Source: Priapulus caudatus
Taxonomy: Eukaryota > Priapulida > Priapulimorpha > Priapulimorphida > Priapulidae
Assembly: GCF_000485595.1 (NCBI RefSeq)
Contig: NW_014577542.1
Location: 7,146 to 36,037 of the forward strand
Direction: 5' to 3'
Length of the DNA: 28,892 nucleotides
The notes under the pieces were generated by a model that had not been told where the DNA came from, ran no database searches, and saw only the letters and a list, made by a program, of their open reading frames with translations. Numbering within the stretch: position 1 is the first letter of the stretch; every line of letters begins with the position of its first letter. Positions 22,494 through 27,409 of the stretch are shown here, in pieces. A program made the position numbers and the translations under genes.

Positions 22494-25400
22494 CGTGCAT
22501 GCGTCTGTGCGTGCGTATATATATATACACATATATACATATATATATGAGGTACGCGCATCCCATACAGGATAATTTTCCAATTATAATAAGTGATCAG
22601 TTTGTAATCGTGTTACTATAGACGCACCGGTTTCTGAAATCGTTGGCGCACAATGTATTCGACTAACAAAAGAATCGCACGGGTGCCATTATAGGAGCAT
22701 GGCTCATGTAGCTATATATAGACGGCGTGAGAGTGGAGTTTATTATTAAAGACGAACTCAAAAAATCATTAAAACCTAAGTTATTATGAAGATGCCTCTC
22801 TGGCTTTGCAAGCCTCGTCTCGCCTTTTAAATACACAATTGGTGACATCTGTCACGTGTGTCTCTTATCATTGGGATTCGCTTTACATCAAAATAATACA
22901 TGAAAACTAAACCGAATACATAGGTCAATAAACTAAACCCGTCAATATAGCACGGTATCAGTTCAGGGTCACTTTCATAGTAAAATAAAGAGCAGATTTT
23001 AAAAAGTAAATTTTTCTCCAAACGTATGGATATCACCTCATTTTAACCAAATTAGTTGGTCAATTTGGCAGAGTTCTGTAGCAGTGAAGTCACCATAGAT
23101 GACATGATGAAAAAGACGAATAGCACCTGATTTTAACAAACTTAATTCTTTATACCATGTTATACATTATATCCGAATGTATACCCAGACAAATAACAAT
23201 TTTAAAAACACAAATTAACGAAAATGAACCACTAAAAGTGTGTGTTGTGCTGAGTTTGAGACTCAACTGACAACTGAGTGCAAAATATAAAAAAAGGTAT
23301 AAATTTGGCATAGTTTAACTTATGGTTTAACCTGGTATTAACAAAGTTTTAGCTTTTGTCCGCTAGATGGCTACATTCGCGGGAATTCGGCTCTTCTACT
23401 TTTCTGACATTACCCCATTGCTAAAGTTATCGCCCCTATTAAGGCCTATTTATCGTCATTAATTTATATCTACAAATATAGGTGGATTTAACAAATATGG
23501 ATAAGCCTATGTTGGTGTTCGACACACAGGCTATACACTGAGATCGGTGGCGTGGGCTTGGTGCTCACCGCGGCGAAGATTACCGCGTCAGAAAACCGGC
23601 CTCTTTTCTCTTATAATAATAATTATAGATGCCATTATATGTAATCTGTTCAGTTTGGCGCTGCGGCAGCAACAACGTACAACAGTTTGTGCTCTAGAAC
23701 TATACAGTAGGTAACCCGACCAGGTTGTGTGACTAAGTTCTAACCCTAGCAATACCGTTTCTTGGAGCTATACAGTAGGCTGCTATATGAACTGGCAATG
23801 AAAAGTATTGCGCAGGAATTCGTCATGTTATATGAAAAGCGAGCAAATGACTGGAGAATGATTATATACGTGTAATCATGTGTGTGATATGCGCGTTCAC
23901 TATCTACGATATTACCACAATGTCACGCATCAGCAGCAGATCGAAGAAATGCCAACGTTACAACAGCATCATCGATCCATCGGTATAATCGGGAGTGAAT
24001 AACAACAATTGTGACTTTATTCACCACTGATAAAATGATAGCGTCCAGTCAGTGCAAATGTCAAAGGCACCATTTCCCATCGATGTCCACAGCAGAGTTG
24101 GCGCAAATAAGCATCAGTTGTGTGTGATTTGTTTCTGATATGAGACGATTTGAATAACACATACATAAATTTAAACAGTATACCCGATGCATAATTTCGT
24201 ATTAACATTTTATTATGTTACAATATTAATAATGATGGTGATTAGCCCCTATATGTACAACATTTCACTATAAAATTAAATAAAATTAAACGATTAAGTT
24301 ATCTGATACATATCGTTTGTTAAACACCAATGCCGTAAAACGATGTTTGCAATGAGAAAAATCCGTCAGAGAACAGTATGTATTTTTTCGTATATGTATT
24401 AGAAAATCACCATTATTTATGAAGTGGAATCATAATGACATGTAGTATTTTTAACTGAATAACACACCATTTAGGAAAGATATTCATCATTGCTAGTCAA
24501 TGCAGTGTGTTACAACATCAATGAAGCATTTCGTTCCGATATACGGTAAATAGATGTATACATACCAAGAGCTCATAATAGAGAGCTATTATAAGCTCTT
24601 GATACATACTAAGCAAATATATTGATAATATTATTACGATCGTATATATACATAAAGATACAACTATATAACGAAGGCGAATTAGTACGTCGCTGCGTGG
24701 TGTCTGCAGAATTACATTACAAACATTATGACTCACATGTCGTACGACAACTCTATTATAGACATTTCTTACAACTAATCGAATAGTAATGAGTATCATC
24801 ACAGAAATTTTAATTAACCGAGGTATTTTATATTATATGCACTCTAACACCCACACACAAGTCGATACCTTGTCAACAAGGATCAATTGACTGCGGAATT
24901 CGACTGGAAAGTTGCCATACAAATGCACAACGCAACAGTATGGTAACCATATATATATATAAATATCAAGAGCTTATAATACTCTTATATAAGCTCTTAA
25001 ATATATATAGACAGGTGGGTAGGTAGATGATTTACATTATATCACAGCTCATCGCTTTGTCTCGTAGATCGCCTCTAACGTCTAGTTTGCTCATATAAAC
25101 CCGCTTCACCAAGTCGCGTTGTCTCTGTATGACACTGCTCCTGTCCGACAGTTTCCCTATCGCCGCTAGAACAGCCACGTCAAACGCCTCCTTCACCGAT
25201 GCCTCCGATATGCGGGCGCTAGTCTCAATGTACACTTTTGCGCCGATCTGTTTTGAAATCTGTGTTCCCTGAAAATGCAGATGGATGCATATTGCGGCTA
25301 GTTGCCTTTCGCGGGAGTAAGTGAGCGATAGAAGGCCGTGGCTGAAATTTCATCAGCTCTTTTAAAGTTAACTATACCAATCGCGGTACTAATTATATTG

Positions 25401-25952
25401 ATCAATCATGTGACTATCACATCATCACAGTTTTCACATGATAATGGCTGTGATTGTCTGCAACGAAATAATTTACGCTGTGCGTGCGTACAAAAATGTT
25501 CGGCAATGTGCGCTCAGCAATTGTTCACCCGCACATTGCCAGACAAAAACATTTGTTCGGACGAACATTTGTTCGGGGAAATGTTCGGCAATGTGCGCCA
25601 GGCTTTAGTCAGTTGCTGCAAACGACTGACTTTTGATTACAATCGATCATTGAGACATCACTAGTGATTACTGTTGAGACAAACACTTATTTCGTCTAGT
25701 ACATGCACAAGCCTAATGTACATAGCATGTGCGCATTGCACACTACTCACCCAACACGCGGCCGTACTGACCAAATCTCTCCTCTACCTCTGGTTTAGTG
25801 ATCACTTCTGATGGAAGGCCACCGATGAAAACTCTAGCATTCAGTAGCTTTGGATCTCTACTATTGGTCACATTAGATATAAGAGCTTCAGGGGGTGGGC
25901 TTCCACTCCCAGACCTTGTAAAGCTATGACGACGTTTTCTGTCTGTGGGCAT
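1604..25952 (-). CDS. NCOA5: NCOA5-like protein, whole gene (10 coding exons, 681 aa)
   Basis: Orthologue of nuclear receptor coactivator 5, a nuclear RNA/transcription-associated protein. Ten exons joined in protein order give 2,046 nt with no stop, and all nine junctions match in phase. Domain order: basic N-terminus 1-39; RRM about 40-110 (RNP2 VFIGGL 41-46, RNP1 KFGFVQFE 74-81), most like hnRNP C/RALY; R/D/E/P-rich linker 110-263 ending in ten prolines; anticodon-binding-like domain about 266-370 (IECEIVV, EYGEYIDKRLRELG, HGTPQEHRNMP); helical segment with INHLL 397-401; QELQAKIL 474-481; GINLDNPNIQKAIDNLI 523-539; Q/H tract 615-659. The 266-540 landmarks occur in human NCOA5 in the same order; as I recall human NCOA5 (about 579 aa) lacks the RRM. 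The first ATG of the 25.9 kb exon is taken as start; a non-coding 5' exon is likely because an acceptor precedes it. Genomic order of exons 5-6 is inconsistent with protein order, probably misassembly. Confidence 0.9.
1673..1807 (-). repeat. CAG/CAC trinucleotide tract coding Gln/His
   Basis: About 135 nt of interrupted CAG repeats (GCTGCT on the plus strand) in the last NCOA5 exon, coding Q runs of 3-6 broken by H, R, I and M. The interruptions limit slippage but length variation between alleles is expected. Shadow reading frames rich in Ala or Leu on both strands are artefacts of this tract. Confidence 0.95.
2649..2942 (-). CDS. NCOA5: NCOA5 exon 9: EHRNMP motif and degenerate NR box
   Basis: 294 nt, acceptor TAACGCAG and donor GTGAGC, phase 1 to phase 1. 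It encodes residues 346-444: EHRNMPLEDALSLVARNF as in human EHRNMPQADAMVLVARNY, an Arg/Glu helix, an Ala/Pro/Val linker, then NSINHLLGMLSDSKYLSVEQ. The human protein has its LXXLL nuclear-receptor box (LINLL) near this point; here the closest match is INHLL at 397-401. Confidence 0.93.
2943..3819. other. Intron sequence, nothing recognised
   Basis: Upstream (minus sense) of NCOA5 exon 9 the acceptor has a good T-rich tract. The rest, apart from the TTAA element that follows, shows no coding or RNA feature. Confidence 0.5.
3820..4323. mobile_element. Non-autonomous DNA transposon (MITE) with about 120-bp inverted repeats flanked by TTAA
   Basis: Inverted arms at about 3824-3953 and 4199-4319 match over about 120 bp with few mismatches. 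Outer ends read AGCCGCACAATGCGCATCC on the left and AGCTGCACAATGTGCATCC on the complement of the right. Both ends are bordered by TTAA (3820-3823 and 4320-4323), the target duplication typical of the piggyBac superfamily. No transposase frame is inside. It lies in NCOA5 intron 8/9. Confidence 0.75.
4324..5667. other. Intron sequence, nothing recognised
   Basis: AT-rich intronic DNA between the TTAA element and NCOA5 exon 8. Small open frames have no family resemblance. Confidence 0.5.
5668..5776 (-). CDS. NCOA5: NCOA5 exon 8: conserved domain, C-terminal part
   Basis: 109 nt, acceptor GTCTAG and donor GTAAGT, phase 0 to phase 1. It encodes residues 310-346: ALDDITRRHCLYAVVTN and, after a gap, SMTLNILHGTPQ. 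This matches the human pattern ALEDV...FAIVIT and SCTVNIMFGTPQ. The split codon G-AG joins it to EHRNMP in the next exon. Confidence 0.93.
5882..6420. mobile_element. Small inverted-repeat element with CCTTG target duplication and internal AAGGACTTTT repeats
   Basis: Ends CATGGTTCATACAG (from 5887) and the complement of the right end, CATGGTTCGCACAG (to 6415), form inverted repeats. CCTTG directly flanks both ends (5882-5886, 6416-6420), a 5-bp duplication. Inside, units around TTCAAGGACTTTTCAAGGAC recur at 5916-5960 and 6285-6405, including a 30-bp tandem with CTCCCCTCAAA. No coding capacity is seen; the repeated KFKDF reading frame is a by-product. Confidence 0.65.
6701..6791 (-). CDS. NCOA5: NCOA5 exon 7: conserved domain, middle part
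   Basis: 91 nt, acceptor TGTGCAG and donor GTAAGA, phase 2 to phase 0. It encodes residues 279-309, EYGEYIDKRLRELGLSTG followed by ILFLAEEASLQQ. This aligns with the human NCOA5 segment YAESVGRKVRDLGMVVD then LIFLNTEVSLSQ. This part resembles the anticodon-binding fold of class II aminoacyl-tRNA synthetases. Confidence 0.93.
7135..7176 (-). pseudogene. Truncated duplicate of the 3' end of NCOA5 exon 6
   Basis: Minus-strand sequence encoding PIECEIVVVSRTI followed by donor GTAGGT, near identical to the end of the exon at 15123 (M replaced by V). Similarity stops at about 7176; upstream the frame meets TGA and no acceptor is visible, so it cannot act as an exon. Flanking sequence 7082-7134 is also duplicated at 15014-15067. 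Confidence 0.75.
7285..7391. repeat. Short fold-back sequence with CACGGGAGCG ends
   Basis: CACGGGAGCG at 7285-7294 and its complement at 7382-7391 bracket an internally repetitive segment (GGGAGCGA, GCTCTCGTAA). Possibly a small MITE; no target duplication is clear. Confidence 0.4.
7755..8900. repeat. Dispersed repeat modules in the intron (CTTAAGTTAAGG ... GACGGACGGA ... CAGATGAGCTAA)
   Basis: Two related modules, about 8040-8300 and 8625-8890, share an ordered set of landmarks: CGCAATTC, CTATACCTTAAGTTAAGG, TTGACCTTTGACC, a GAC/GGA-rich stretch, and GCGATTCTACAAGCTGCATC ending in CAGATGAGCTAA. A third lies at about 19840-20115 in the noisy duplicate. Looks like a SINE- or MITE-type family; no coding. 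Confidence 0.6.
8385..8610. mobile_element. Fold-back repeat built of GAACATTTGTTCGG units
   Basis: Begins CTAAAGCCCGGCGCAC and contains several direct and inverted copies of TTGCCGAACATT / AATGTTCGGCAATGTGCG. A second member lies reversed at about 25485-25608, ending GCGCCAGGCTTTAG. It separates the two dispersed modules and has no protein. Confidence 0.5.
9224..9364 (-). CDS. NCOA5: NCOA5 exon 4: RD/Pro-rich linker
   Basis: 141 nt, phase 2 to phase 2, acceptor GGACAG and donor GTGAGT. It encodes residues 127-174, a disordered-looking basic/acidic segment including RDMRGGPPPPRMSRDRSPP and WEREDNFRRDEP. NCOA5 proteins carry an RD/RE-rich N-terminal half, so composition fits. Its end phase joins exactly to the exon at 15663-15812. 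A noisy, frame-broken copy lies at 20638-20818. Confidence 0.85.
9645..10332. mobile_element. 688-bp inverted-repeat element, ends GGGG(G)CC/TCGTTGTCAGAAAC
   Basis: Left end GGGGGCCGTTGTCAGAAAC at 9645-9663 and the complement of the right end GGGGCTCGTTGTCAGAAAC at 10314-10332 form inverted repeats. Sub-terminal TTAATGTTAATG-type repeats also occur on both sides. No transposase frame and no clear target duplication. A noisy copy occupies about 21147-21930. G-rich termini are seen in Harbinger-like elements, but assignment is a guess. Confidence 0.6.
10534..10582. repeat. 12-bp perfect inverted repeat (hairpin)
   Basis: GTCCAATCAGGA and TCCTGATTGGAC with a 25-nt loop, in the 10333-11026 intron stretch which otherwise holds nothing recognised. 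A corrupted copy lies near 22207-22260. Confidence 0.5.
11027..11096 (-). CDS. NCOA5: NCOA5 exon 3: short exon ending the RRM
   Basis: 70 nt between acceptor CTCCGCAG and donor GTAAAA. It starts in phase 1 (completing Asp) and ends in phase 2, which no other nearby segment supplies. It encodes residues 104-127: DVHMAADGMRRGGGM then DRRSPGLAR. VHMA resembles the RRM beta4 plus the LAAE segment of hnRNP C. Found by following the phase requirement between the 11.7 and 9.2 kb exons. Confidence 0.82.
11144..11339. repeat. Minisatellite-like direct repeats (ACCTCTGTAGAGCGGACACC)
   Basis: Two long units starting ATGAAAACTAAATAG (about 11148 and 11239), each ending CACCTGTCTATAAA, followed by a shorter third unit 11306-11339. 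More diverged relatives near 11380 and 11461 (TTATAGAATGG). Lies in the intron between NCOA5 exons 2 and 3. Confidence 0.6.
11648..11755 (-). CDS. NCOA5: NCOA5 exon 2: second half of RRM with RNP1
   Basis: 108 nt, phase 1 to phase 1, acceptor TTGGCAG and donor GTACGT. The split Gly codon joins exon 1 to give YGRVLGISIHRKFGFVQFE, completing the RRM core (residues 68-104) with RNP1 KFGFVQFE. The following GRAACTGENL occupies the alpha2 position, as in hnRNP C (ARAAVAGE). The two half-domains lie 14 kb apart but fit exactly in phase, which ties the 25.9 kb exon to this gene. Confidence 0.9.
11756..12853. other. Intron sequence, nothing firm
   Basis: AT-rich intronic DNA. At about 12725-12815 CGATCATCGGTTG-type words occur in both orientations, a probable old repeat remnant. 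No coding feature. Confidence 0.45.
12849..13587. mobile_element. 729-bp non-autonomous DNA transposon with CATAT target duplication
   Basis: Element 12854-13582 begins CAGGGTGCGAAATT and ends AATTCTACCCCTG, imperfect inverted repeats, and is flanked on both sides by CATAT (12849-12853, 13583-13587). Both ends are rich in GGACTCCCTG words. No transposase. It contains the palindrome at 13154-13228, so the insertion history is layered. Confidence 0.6.
13154..13228. mobile_element. 75-bp palindromic element (TAGACTGG...CCAGTCTA)
   Basis: Near-perfect fold-back: TAGACTGGTACTCGCTCCC at the left and its imperfect complement at the right, with a loop CTCATCGAGTAACTAAG. The same sequence recurs at 27081-27160. 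A GTGTTCG-type direct repeat is present on both sides but not exactly adjacent. Confidence 0.65.
13681..13730. repeat. Dispersed repeat ACAAGAGCCGCAGAGCG
   Basis: ACAAGAGCCGCAGAGCG..TGGGCTCACCTGAGGTCTG recurs in diverged form at about 16150-16191. Short member of an unknown interspersed family. Confidence 0.45.
14081..14145 (-). repeat. tRNA-like sequence, probably SINE-derived
   Basis: Minus strand reads like a tRNA body: CCCAATGGCTACAGCAC (A-box-like), then GGATCGAATCCC (B-box-like GGTTCGAATCC) and a downstream T6 run. The anticodon stem does not pair, so a functional tRNA is unlikely. Confidence 0.35.
14360..14920 (+). pseudogene. Non-LTR retrotransposon (LINE) reverse transcriptase fragment
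   Basis: The frame is open from 14360 (LYIDDILG) to stop after KNNI. YIDD matches the RT catalytic YxDD motif. It is followed by NINKTNTMVIKF, YSYLGDLI (RT motif with YLG) and KLYEFTVFPSFLNNSETW, the thumb/connection pattern of LINE elements (K..ly...vlp.llygsE.W). A stop precedes YIDD and the endonuclease and fingers regions are absent, so this is a dead 5'-truncated fragment, about 187 codons. Its 3' end lies about 65 nt from the duplicated exon-6 fragment. Confidence 0.82.
14986..15122 (-). repeat. Tandem partial copies of the exon 6 / donor region
   Basis: Sequence related to 7082-7176 recurs here: an exon fragment at about 14986-15003, then flank and donor copy at 15014-15082 (donor at 15067/15068), then again flank leading into the real donor at 15122/15123. 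The middle copy retains only a few codons of exon before diverging. Confidence 0.7.
15123..15287 (-). CDS. NCOA5: NCOA5 exon 6: RE repeats, polyproline and start of the anticodon-binding-like domain
   Basis: 165 nt ending at donor GTGAGT. It encodes residues 224-279: EPY repeats, an ER dipeptide run, ten consecutive prolines from a GGC/CCG microsatellite at about 15172-15199, then NPIECEIVVMSRTI, the first strand of the NCOA5 conserved domain (human equivalent VDCSVIVV). The acceptor is TAGCAG, an NAGNAG-type site, so isoforms with or without one residue are possible. It joins in phase 2 to the exon at 6791 (R-EYGEYID). Confidence 0.88.
15288..15662. other. NCOA5 intron between exons 5 and 6
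   Basis: 375-nt intron with weak donor GTGGGG and NAGNAG acceptor; nothing else recognised. Confidence 0.6.
15663..15812 (-). CDS. NCOA5: NCOA5 exon 5: RD-rich linker with EPY motifs
   Basis: 150 nt, phase 2 to phase 2, with a T-rich tract before acceptor CATCAG and a weak donor GTGGGG. It encodes residues 174-224, beginning AYYRDDSFRDREMFRERD and carrying three EPY motifs (197-199, 209-211, 221-223). It joins in frame from the 9.2 kb exon and into the exon at 15123, but on the DNA it lies upstream (minus strand) of the 9.2 kb exon it must follow. Confidence 0.87.
15899..15976. repeat. Tandem pair of 37-bp units
   Basis: CATCGATGCAGGCTGG followed by ACAATGATAACAAACAAA occurs twice in a row in the intron upstream of exon 5. 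Confidence 0.7.
16435..16720. repeat. C/T-rich tract with degenerate CTCCCTCCCCCTGCC units and (CT)n
   Basis: Plus strand almost purely pyrimidine over about 200 nt with loosely repeated CACCTCCCTCCCCCTGCC words, ending in a (CT)n run near 16699-16718. Open frames through it (Pro/Leu/Ser-rich) are low-complexity artefacts. Confidence 0.7.
16990..18000 (-). other. Decayed, possibly once-coding sequence, family unknown
   Basis: More GC-rich than its surroundings. On the minus strand, frames interrupted by stops and shifts carry protein-like stretches such as FDVLKKEENLAKEEVEMTA (about 17470-17530) and, in another frame, LYWSEDELHPMLDAFNGDC. I do not recognise a family. A broken retroelement or old gene copy is possible. 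Confidence 0.3.
18100..18560. other. GC-rich segment, no gene recognised
   Basis: CpG-rich island-like stretch with GGCGCG/GCGCGC words. Overlapping open frames on both strands have arginine-rich composition typical of GC-rich non-coding DNA. May be a repeat or CpG island. Confidence 0.3.
18658..18682. other. Assembly gap, 25 Ns
   Basis: Exactly 25 N residues between an AT-dinucleotide stretch and a CT-rich microsatellite. A fixed 25-N spacer usually means unknown size, not a measured gap. Confidence 0.97.
18683..19521. other. Sequence right of the gap, nothing recognised
   Basis: Begins with a short CT-rich run, then AT-rich DNA without recognisable coding or RNA features. It probably shares the low base quality of the duplicate that follows. 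Confidence 0.4.
19522..22402. repeat. Error-laden duplicate of 7755-10709
   Basis: Landmarks of the 7.7-10.7 kb segment recur in the same order and orientation: ATGTTTAACCCTCCTC, the GACGGACGG module, the exon-4 region, the 688-bp element and CTCCTGATT. The copy lacks about 0.6 kb (one of the two dispersed modules) and is peppered with single-base insertions and G-rich inserts (20340-20460, 22123-22160). Copy 1 keeps an intact exon; this one does not. It ends at the GT microsatellite. Confidence 0.85.
20638..20818 (-). pseudogene. Frame-broken copy of NCOA5 exon 4
   Basis: Aligns with 9224-9364 but is about 40 nt longer through many one- and two-base insertions. The frame shifts repeatedly and the GTGAGT donor is disrupted (reads GGACCGGTGGAG). 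More likely sequencing error than a biological pseudogene. Confidence 0.8.
22403..22489. repeat. (GT)n microsatellite, about 43 units
   Basis: Uninterrupted GT dinucleotides, followed by GTGC/GCAT words and an (AT/AC) stretch to about 22548. Thr/His and Val/Cys repeat frames across it are not genes. Confidence 0.97.
24567..24600. repeat. 34-bp palindrome AAGAGCTCATAATAG...
   Basis: AAGAGCTCATAATAG and CTATTATAAGCTCTT form a near-perfect 15-bp stem with a 4-nt loop. A related palindrome is at 24968-24998. Confidence 0.6.
24809..24814 (-). promoter_or_regulatory. Possible ATTAAA polyadenylation signal for the Rnd-like gene
   Basis: A variant signal ATTAAA on the minus strand about 220 nt after the stop codon. 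No canonical AATAAA is closer than 24016-24021, about 1 kb away, so the true 3' end is uncertain. Confidence 0.3.
24968..24998. repeat. 31-bp palindrome AAGAGCTTATA...
   Basis: AAGAGCTTATA and TATAAGCTCTT flank a 9-nt loop (ATACTCTTA). It falls just after the Rnd-like stop codon on the minus strand, so would lie in that transcript's 3' UTR. Confidence 0.6.
25032..25268 (-). CDS. RND: Rnd-like Rho GTPase, last coding exon (C-terminal 78 aa, CAAX box)
   Basis: Acceptor TTTTCAG at 25269-25275, phase 0 start, stop TAA at 25032-25034. The peptide begins GTQISKQIGAKVYIETSA, matching the alpha4-beta6-G5 region of Rho GTPases (A/S-KQ-GA--Y-E-SA), continues EAFDVAVLAAIGK (alpha5), has a basic linker with LVKRVYMSKL, and ends DLRDKAMSCDIM. 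The DKA.SC.(I/V/L)M ending is the signature of the Rnd subgroup, which is farnesylated through a CAAX box ending in Met and is constitutively GTP-bound. Phase-0 entry after the usual Q/G boundary argues for a genuine exon, not a retrocopy. The G1-G4 exons are not in the 490 nt between this exon and the NCOA5 RRM exon, nor recognised up to 28.9 kb. It could be a fragment or lie in interleaved genes. Confidence 0.82.
   Translation of the reverse strand, partial: GTQISKQIGAKVYIETSARISEASVKEAFDVAVLAAIGKLSDRSSVIQRQRDLVKRVYMSKLDVRGDLRDKAMSCDIM
25485..25608. mobile_element. Second member of the GAACATTTGTTCGG fold-back repeat, in reverse
   Basis: AATGTTCGGCAATGTGCG units and the end GCGCCAGGCTTTAG match the complement of the 8385 element start. 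It occupies much of the space between the Rnd-like exon and NCOA5 exon 1. Confidence 0.5.
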
Positions 25953-25973
25953 CTGGATTAGACATGTGGAGTC
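25751..25973 (-). CDS. NCOA5: NCOA5 exon 1 of coding set: N-terminus and first half of RRM
   Basis: Acceptor TTTCAG ends at 25974, followed by 21 nt of probable 5' UTR, then ATG at 25950-25952. It encodes residues 1-67: a basic Ser/Arg-rich leader, then DPKLLNARVFIGGLPSE, an RRM beta1 with RNP2. This is close to the hnRNP C/RALY pattern in which DPR..N.RVFIGNL precedes the fold. The exon ends in phase 1 at the donor GTGAGT. The frame is also open upstream of the ATG through the exon, so an upstream start cannot be excluded. Confidence 0.88.
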
Positions 25974-26986
25974 CTGAAACAAGCAAAAATAGCCGAGTGA
26001 CATGCTAGCCACACAACACGATTGCATCAGCTGCACGCAATCTATTATGATTAAGAGGGCAAAGTGCTCTAATAGCTAAATAAATTTTCAAAATTTCGAT
26101 AAATGATTAAATGTATTCCCTGAAAAATGTATATTCAAAAGTAAACTTTTTGAAATGTACGTTCCGTAATTAAGAGCAGCGTCCCATAAGTCCATTGGTA
26201 TTAAGTTTAAAGTTAAACTATGTTATAGTATTCAAGTTTTGTTATTAGAATGTATACCTTACTACACTGTAAGCACTAAAATTTTACAACACAAAAGACA
26301 ATATGCACATAAACTACCATGCTTCCAGCAGAATTTGTAAAATTCAAAATGGCACAAGTTGAAACAATAGGCACTTGGGCTAACTTATTTCATAATAATT
26401 ATCGTAAATAATTAGGGATCGAATTTATGAACTCTATCATGCCCAAAAATTCCACGCAAATGCAATGTCAACACTCCTCTACAACACACAATCTTACTCC
26501 GCACTCACCACTTCTCACAAATCAATCAAAAAATATCTGGTGGGAAAGCATGCCTGAGAAATTTTCAAACTATCCTGGCACAAATACACGACCAATCACC
26601 TCTACTTCGGTATCTGTGCATATATATATGCAAGTGTCCACCTGATTGAACTATCACCATAGCACTAGGTCAGTGCAAATTACACCTTGAAATCTTACAA
26701 AATACTGCAACAAACTTCCATGAGCACCATGATTGGCATCTGTGGCAATGTGTACTAAAGCAATTAGAGGTTCATATCGAAAAATCCCTATCAGTATCAT
26801 TTAGTTGCTTAACCGATGAATGTAGTCGTAGTCGAGACATTAAATTTTGCACCTTGGCAATTGCAAATAATTTCGTACTTGGCTTGGAGCCGAGTGGCAG
26901 GGCTTGTGTCGCGCTGTCAATAAGGGCTAGCGCTGGAGTTTGGAAACCAGGCTCAAGTTGGAGCTTGGATGCAGCGCTTGCGACCA
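25974..26986. other. AT-rich 5' flank or upstream intron of NCOA5, nothing recognised
   Basis: No clear non-coding first exon, TATA arrangement or coding frame could be assigned. A minus-strand frame at 26772-26987 has no recognisable content. Confidence 0.4.
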
Positions 26987-27379
26987 AGCTGTGTCACGCA
27001 AAATCACACAAAGCCTGACGAGATTCTCGCGTTCGCGAACTTTGCCCAGTAATATAAATAGCTGCAAGTACAGGGCTATATAGACTGCGACTCGCTCCCA
27101 CCTCGATTACCCATCGATTGACTAAGCTAGGCCGAGAGGTGGGAGCGAGTGCCAGTCTATGGGCTATAGGCGGCGCGCAGGCGGCGCACTGCTTTCCAAC
27201 TTCCGTACGAGCCTCGCCATTGGAACGTTGCAAAAACGTTGCAGCATTGCGGCGCAAGAATGAGGGCACGAAGAGCGCCGGTAGGCGATTTCTGATTCTG
27301 ACAGCCATTTACATTACTGAGCAAATTTCGCGAACGCGAGAATTTCGTCAGTCTTTGTGTGATTTTGGGTGACACAGCT
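26987..27379. mobile_element. 393-bp inverted-repeat element with long arms
   Basis: Left arm AGCTGTGTCACGCAAAATC... (26987-27040, extending to about 27066) pairs with the right arm 27327-27379, ending GATTTTGGGTGACACAGCT. Inner arm parts CAGTAATATAAATAGCTG and CAGCCATTTACATTACTG also pair. It encloses the 80-bp palindrome at 27081-27160. A further end-like copy starts near 27707. Confidence 0.65.
27073..27168. mobile_element. 80-bp palindromic element with GGGCTATA duplication
   Basis: TAGACTGCGACTCGCTCCC at 27081 and its near complement ending CAGTCTAT at 27160 form a fold-back, same family as 13154-13228. GGGCTATA lies directly on both sides (27073-27080, 27161-27168), indicating a 7-8 bp target duplication. 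Confidence 0.72.
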
Positions 27380-27409
27380 CGGTTACGAACAGAGACAGTA
27401 TGTTTTTAT

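Larger units (their letters stand above)
22550..25031. other. AT-rich stretch without recognised genes
   Basis: Nothing coding or structural-RNA-like recognised on either strand apart from the two AAGAGCTTATAA palindromes and the likely Rnd 3' UTR at its right end. Confidence 0.5.

Noticed and set aside
22317-22621. Thr/His and Val/Cys repeat proteins
   Set aside because: Produced by the GT dinucleotide microsatellite in different frames.
25032-25268. Rnd-like exon as an extra NCOA5 exon
   Set aside because: The intron phase is incompatible with the RRM exon, the sequence is clearly Rho C-terminal, and it ends with its own stop codon.
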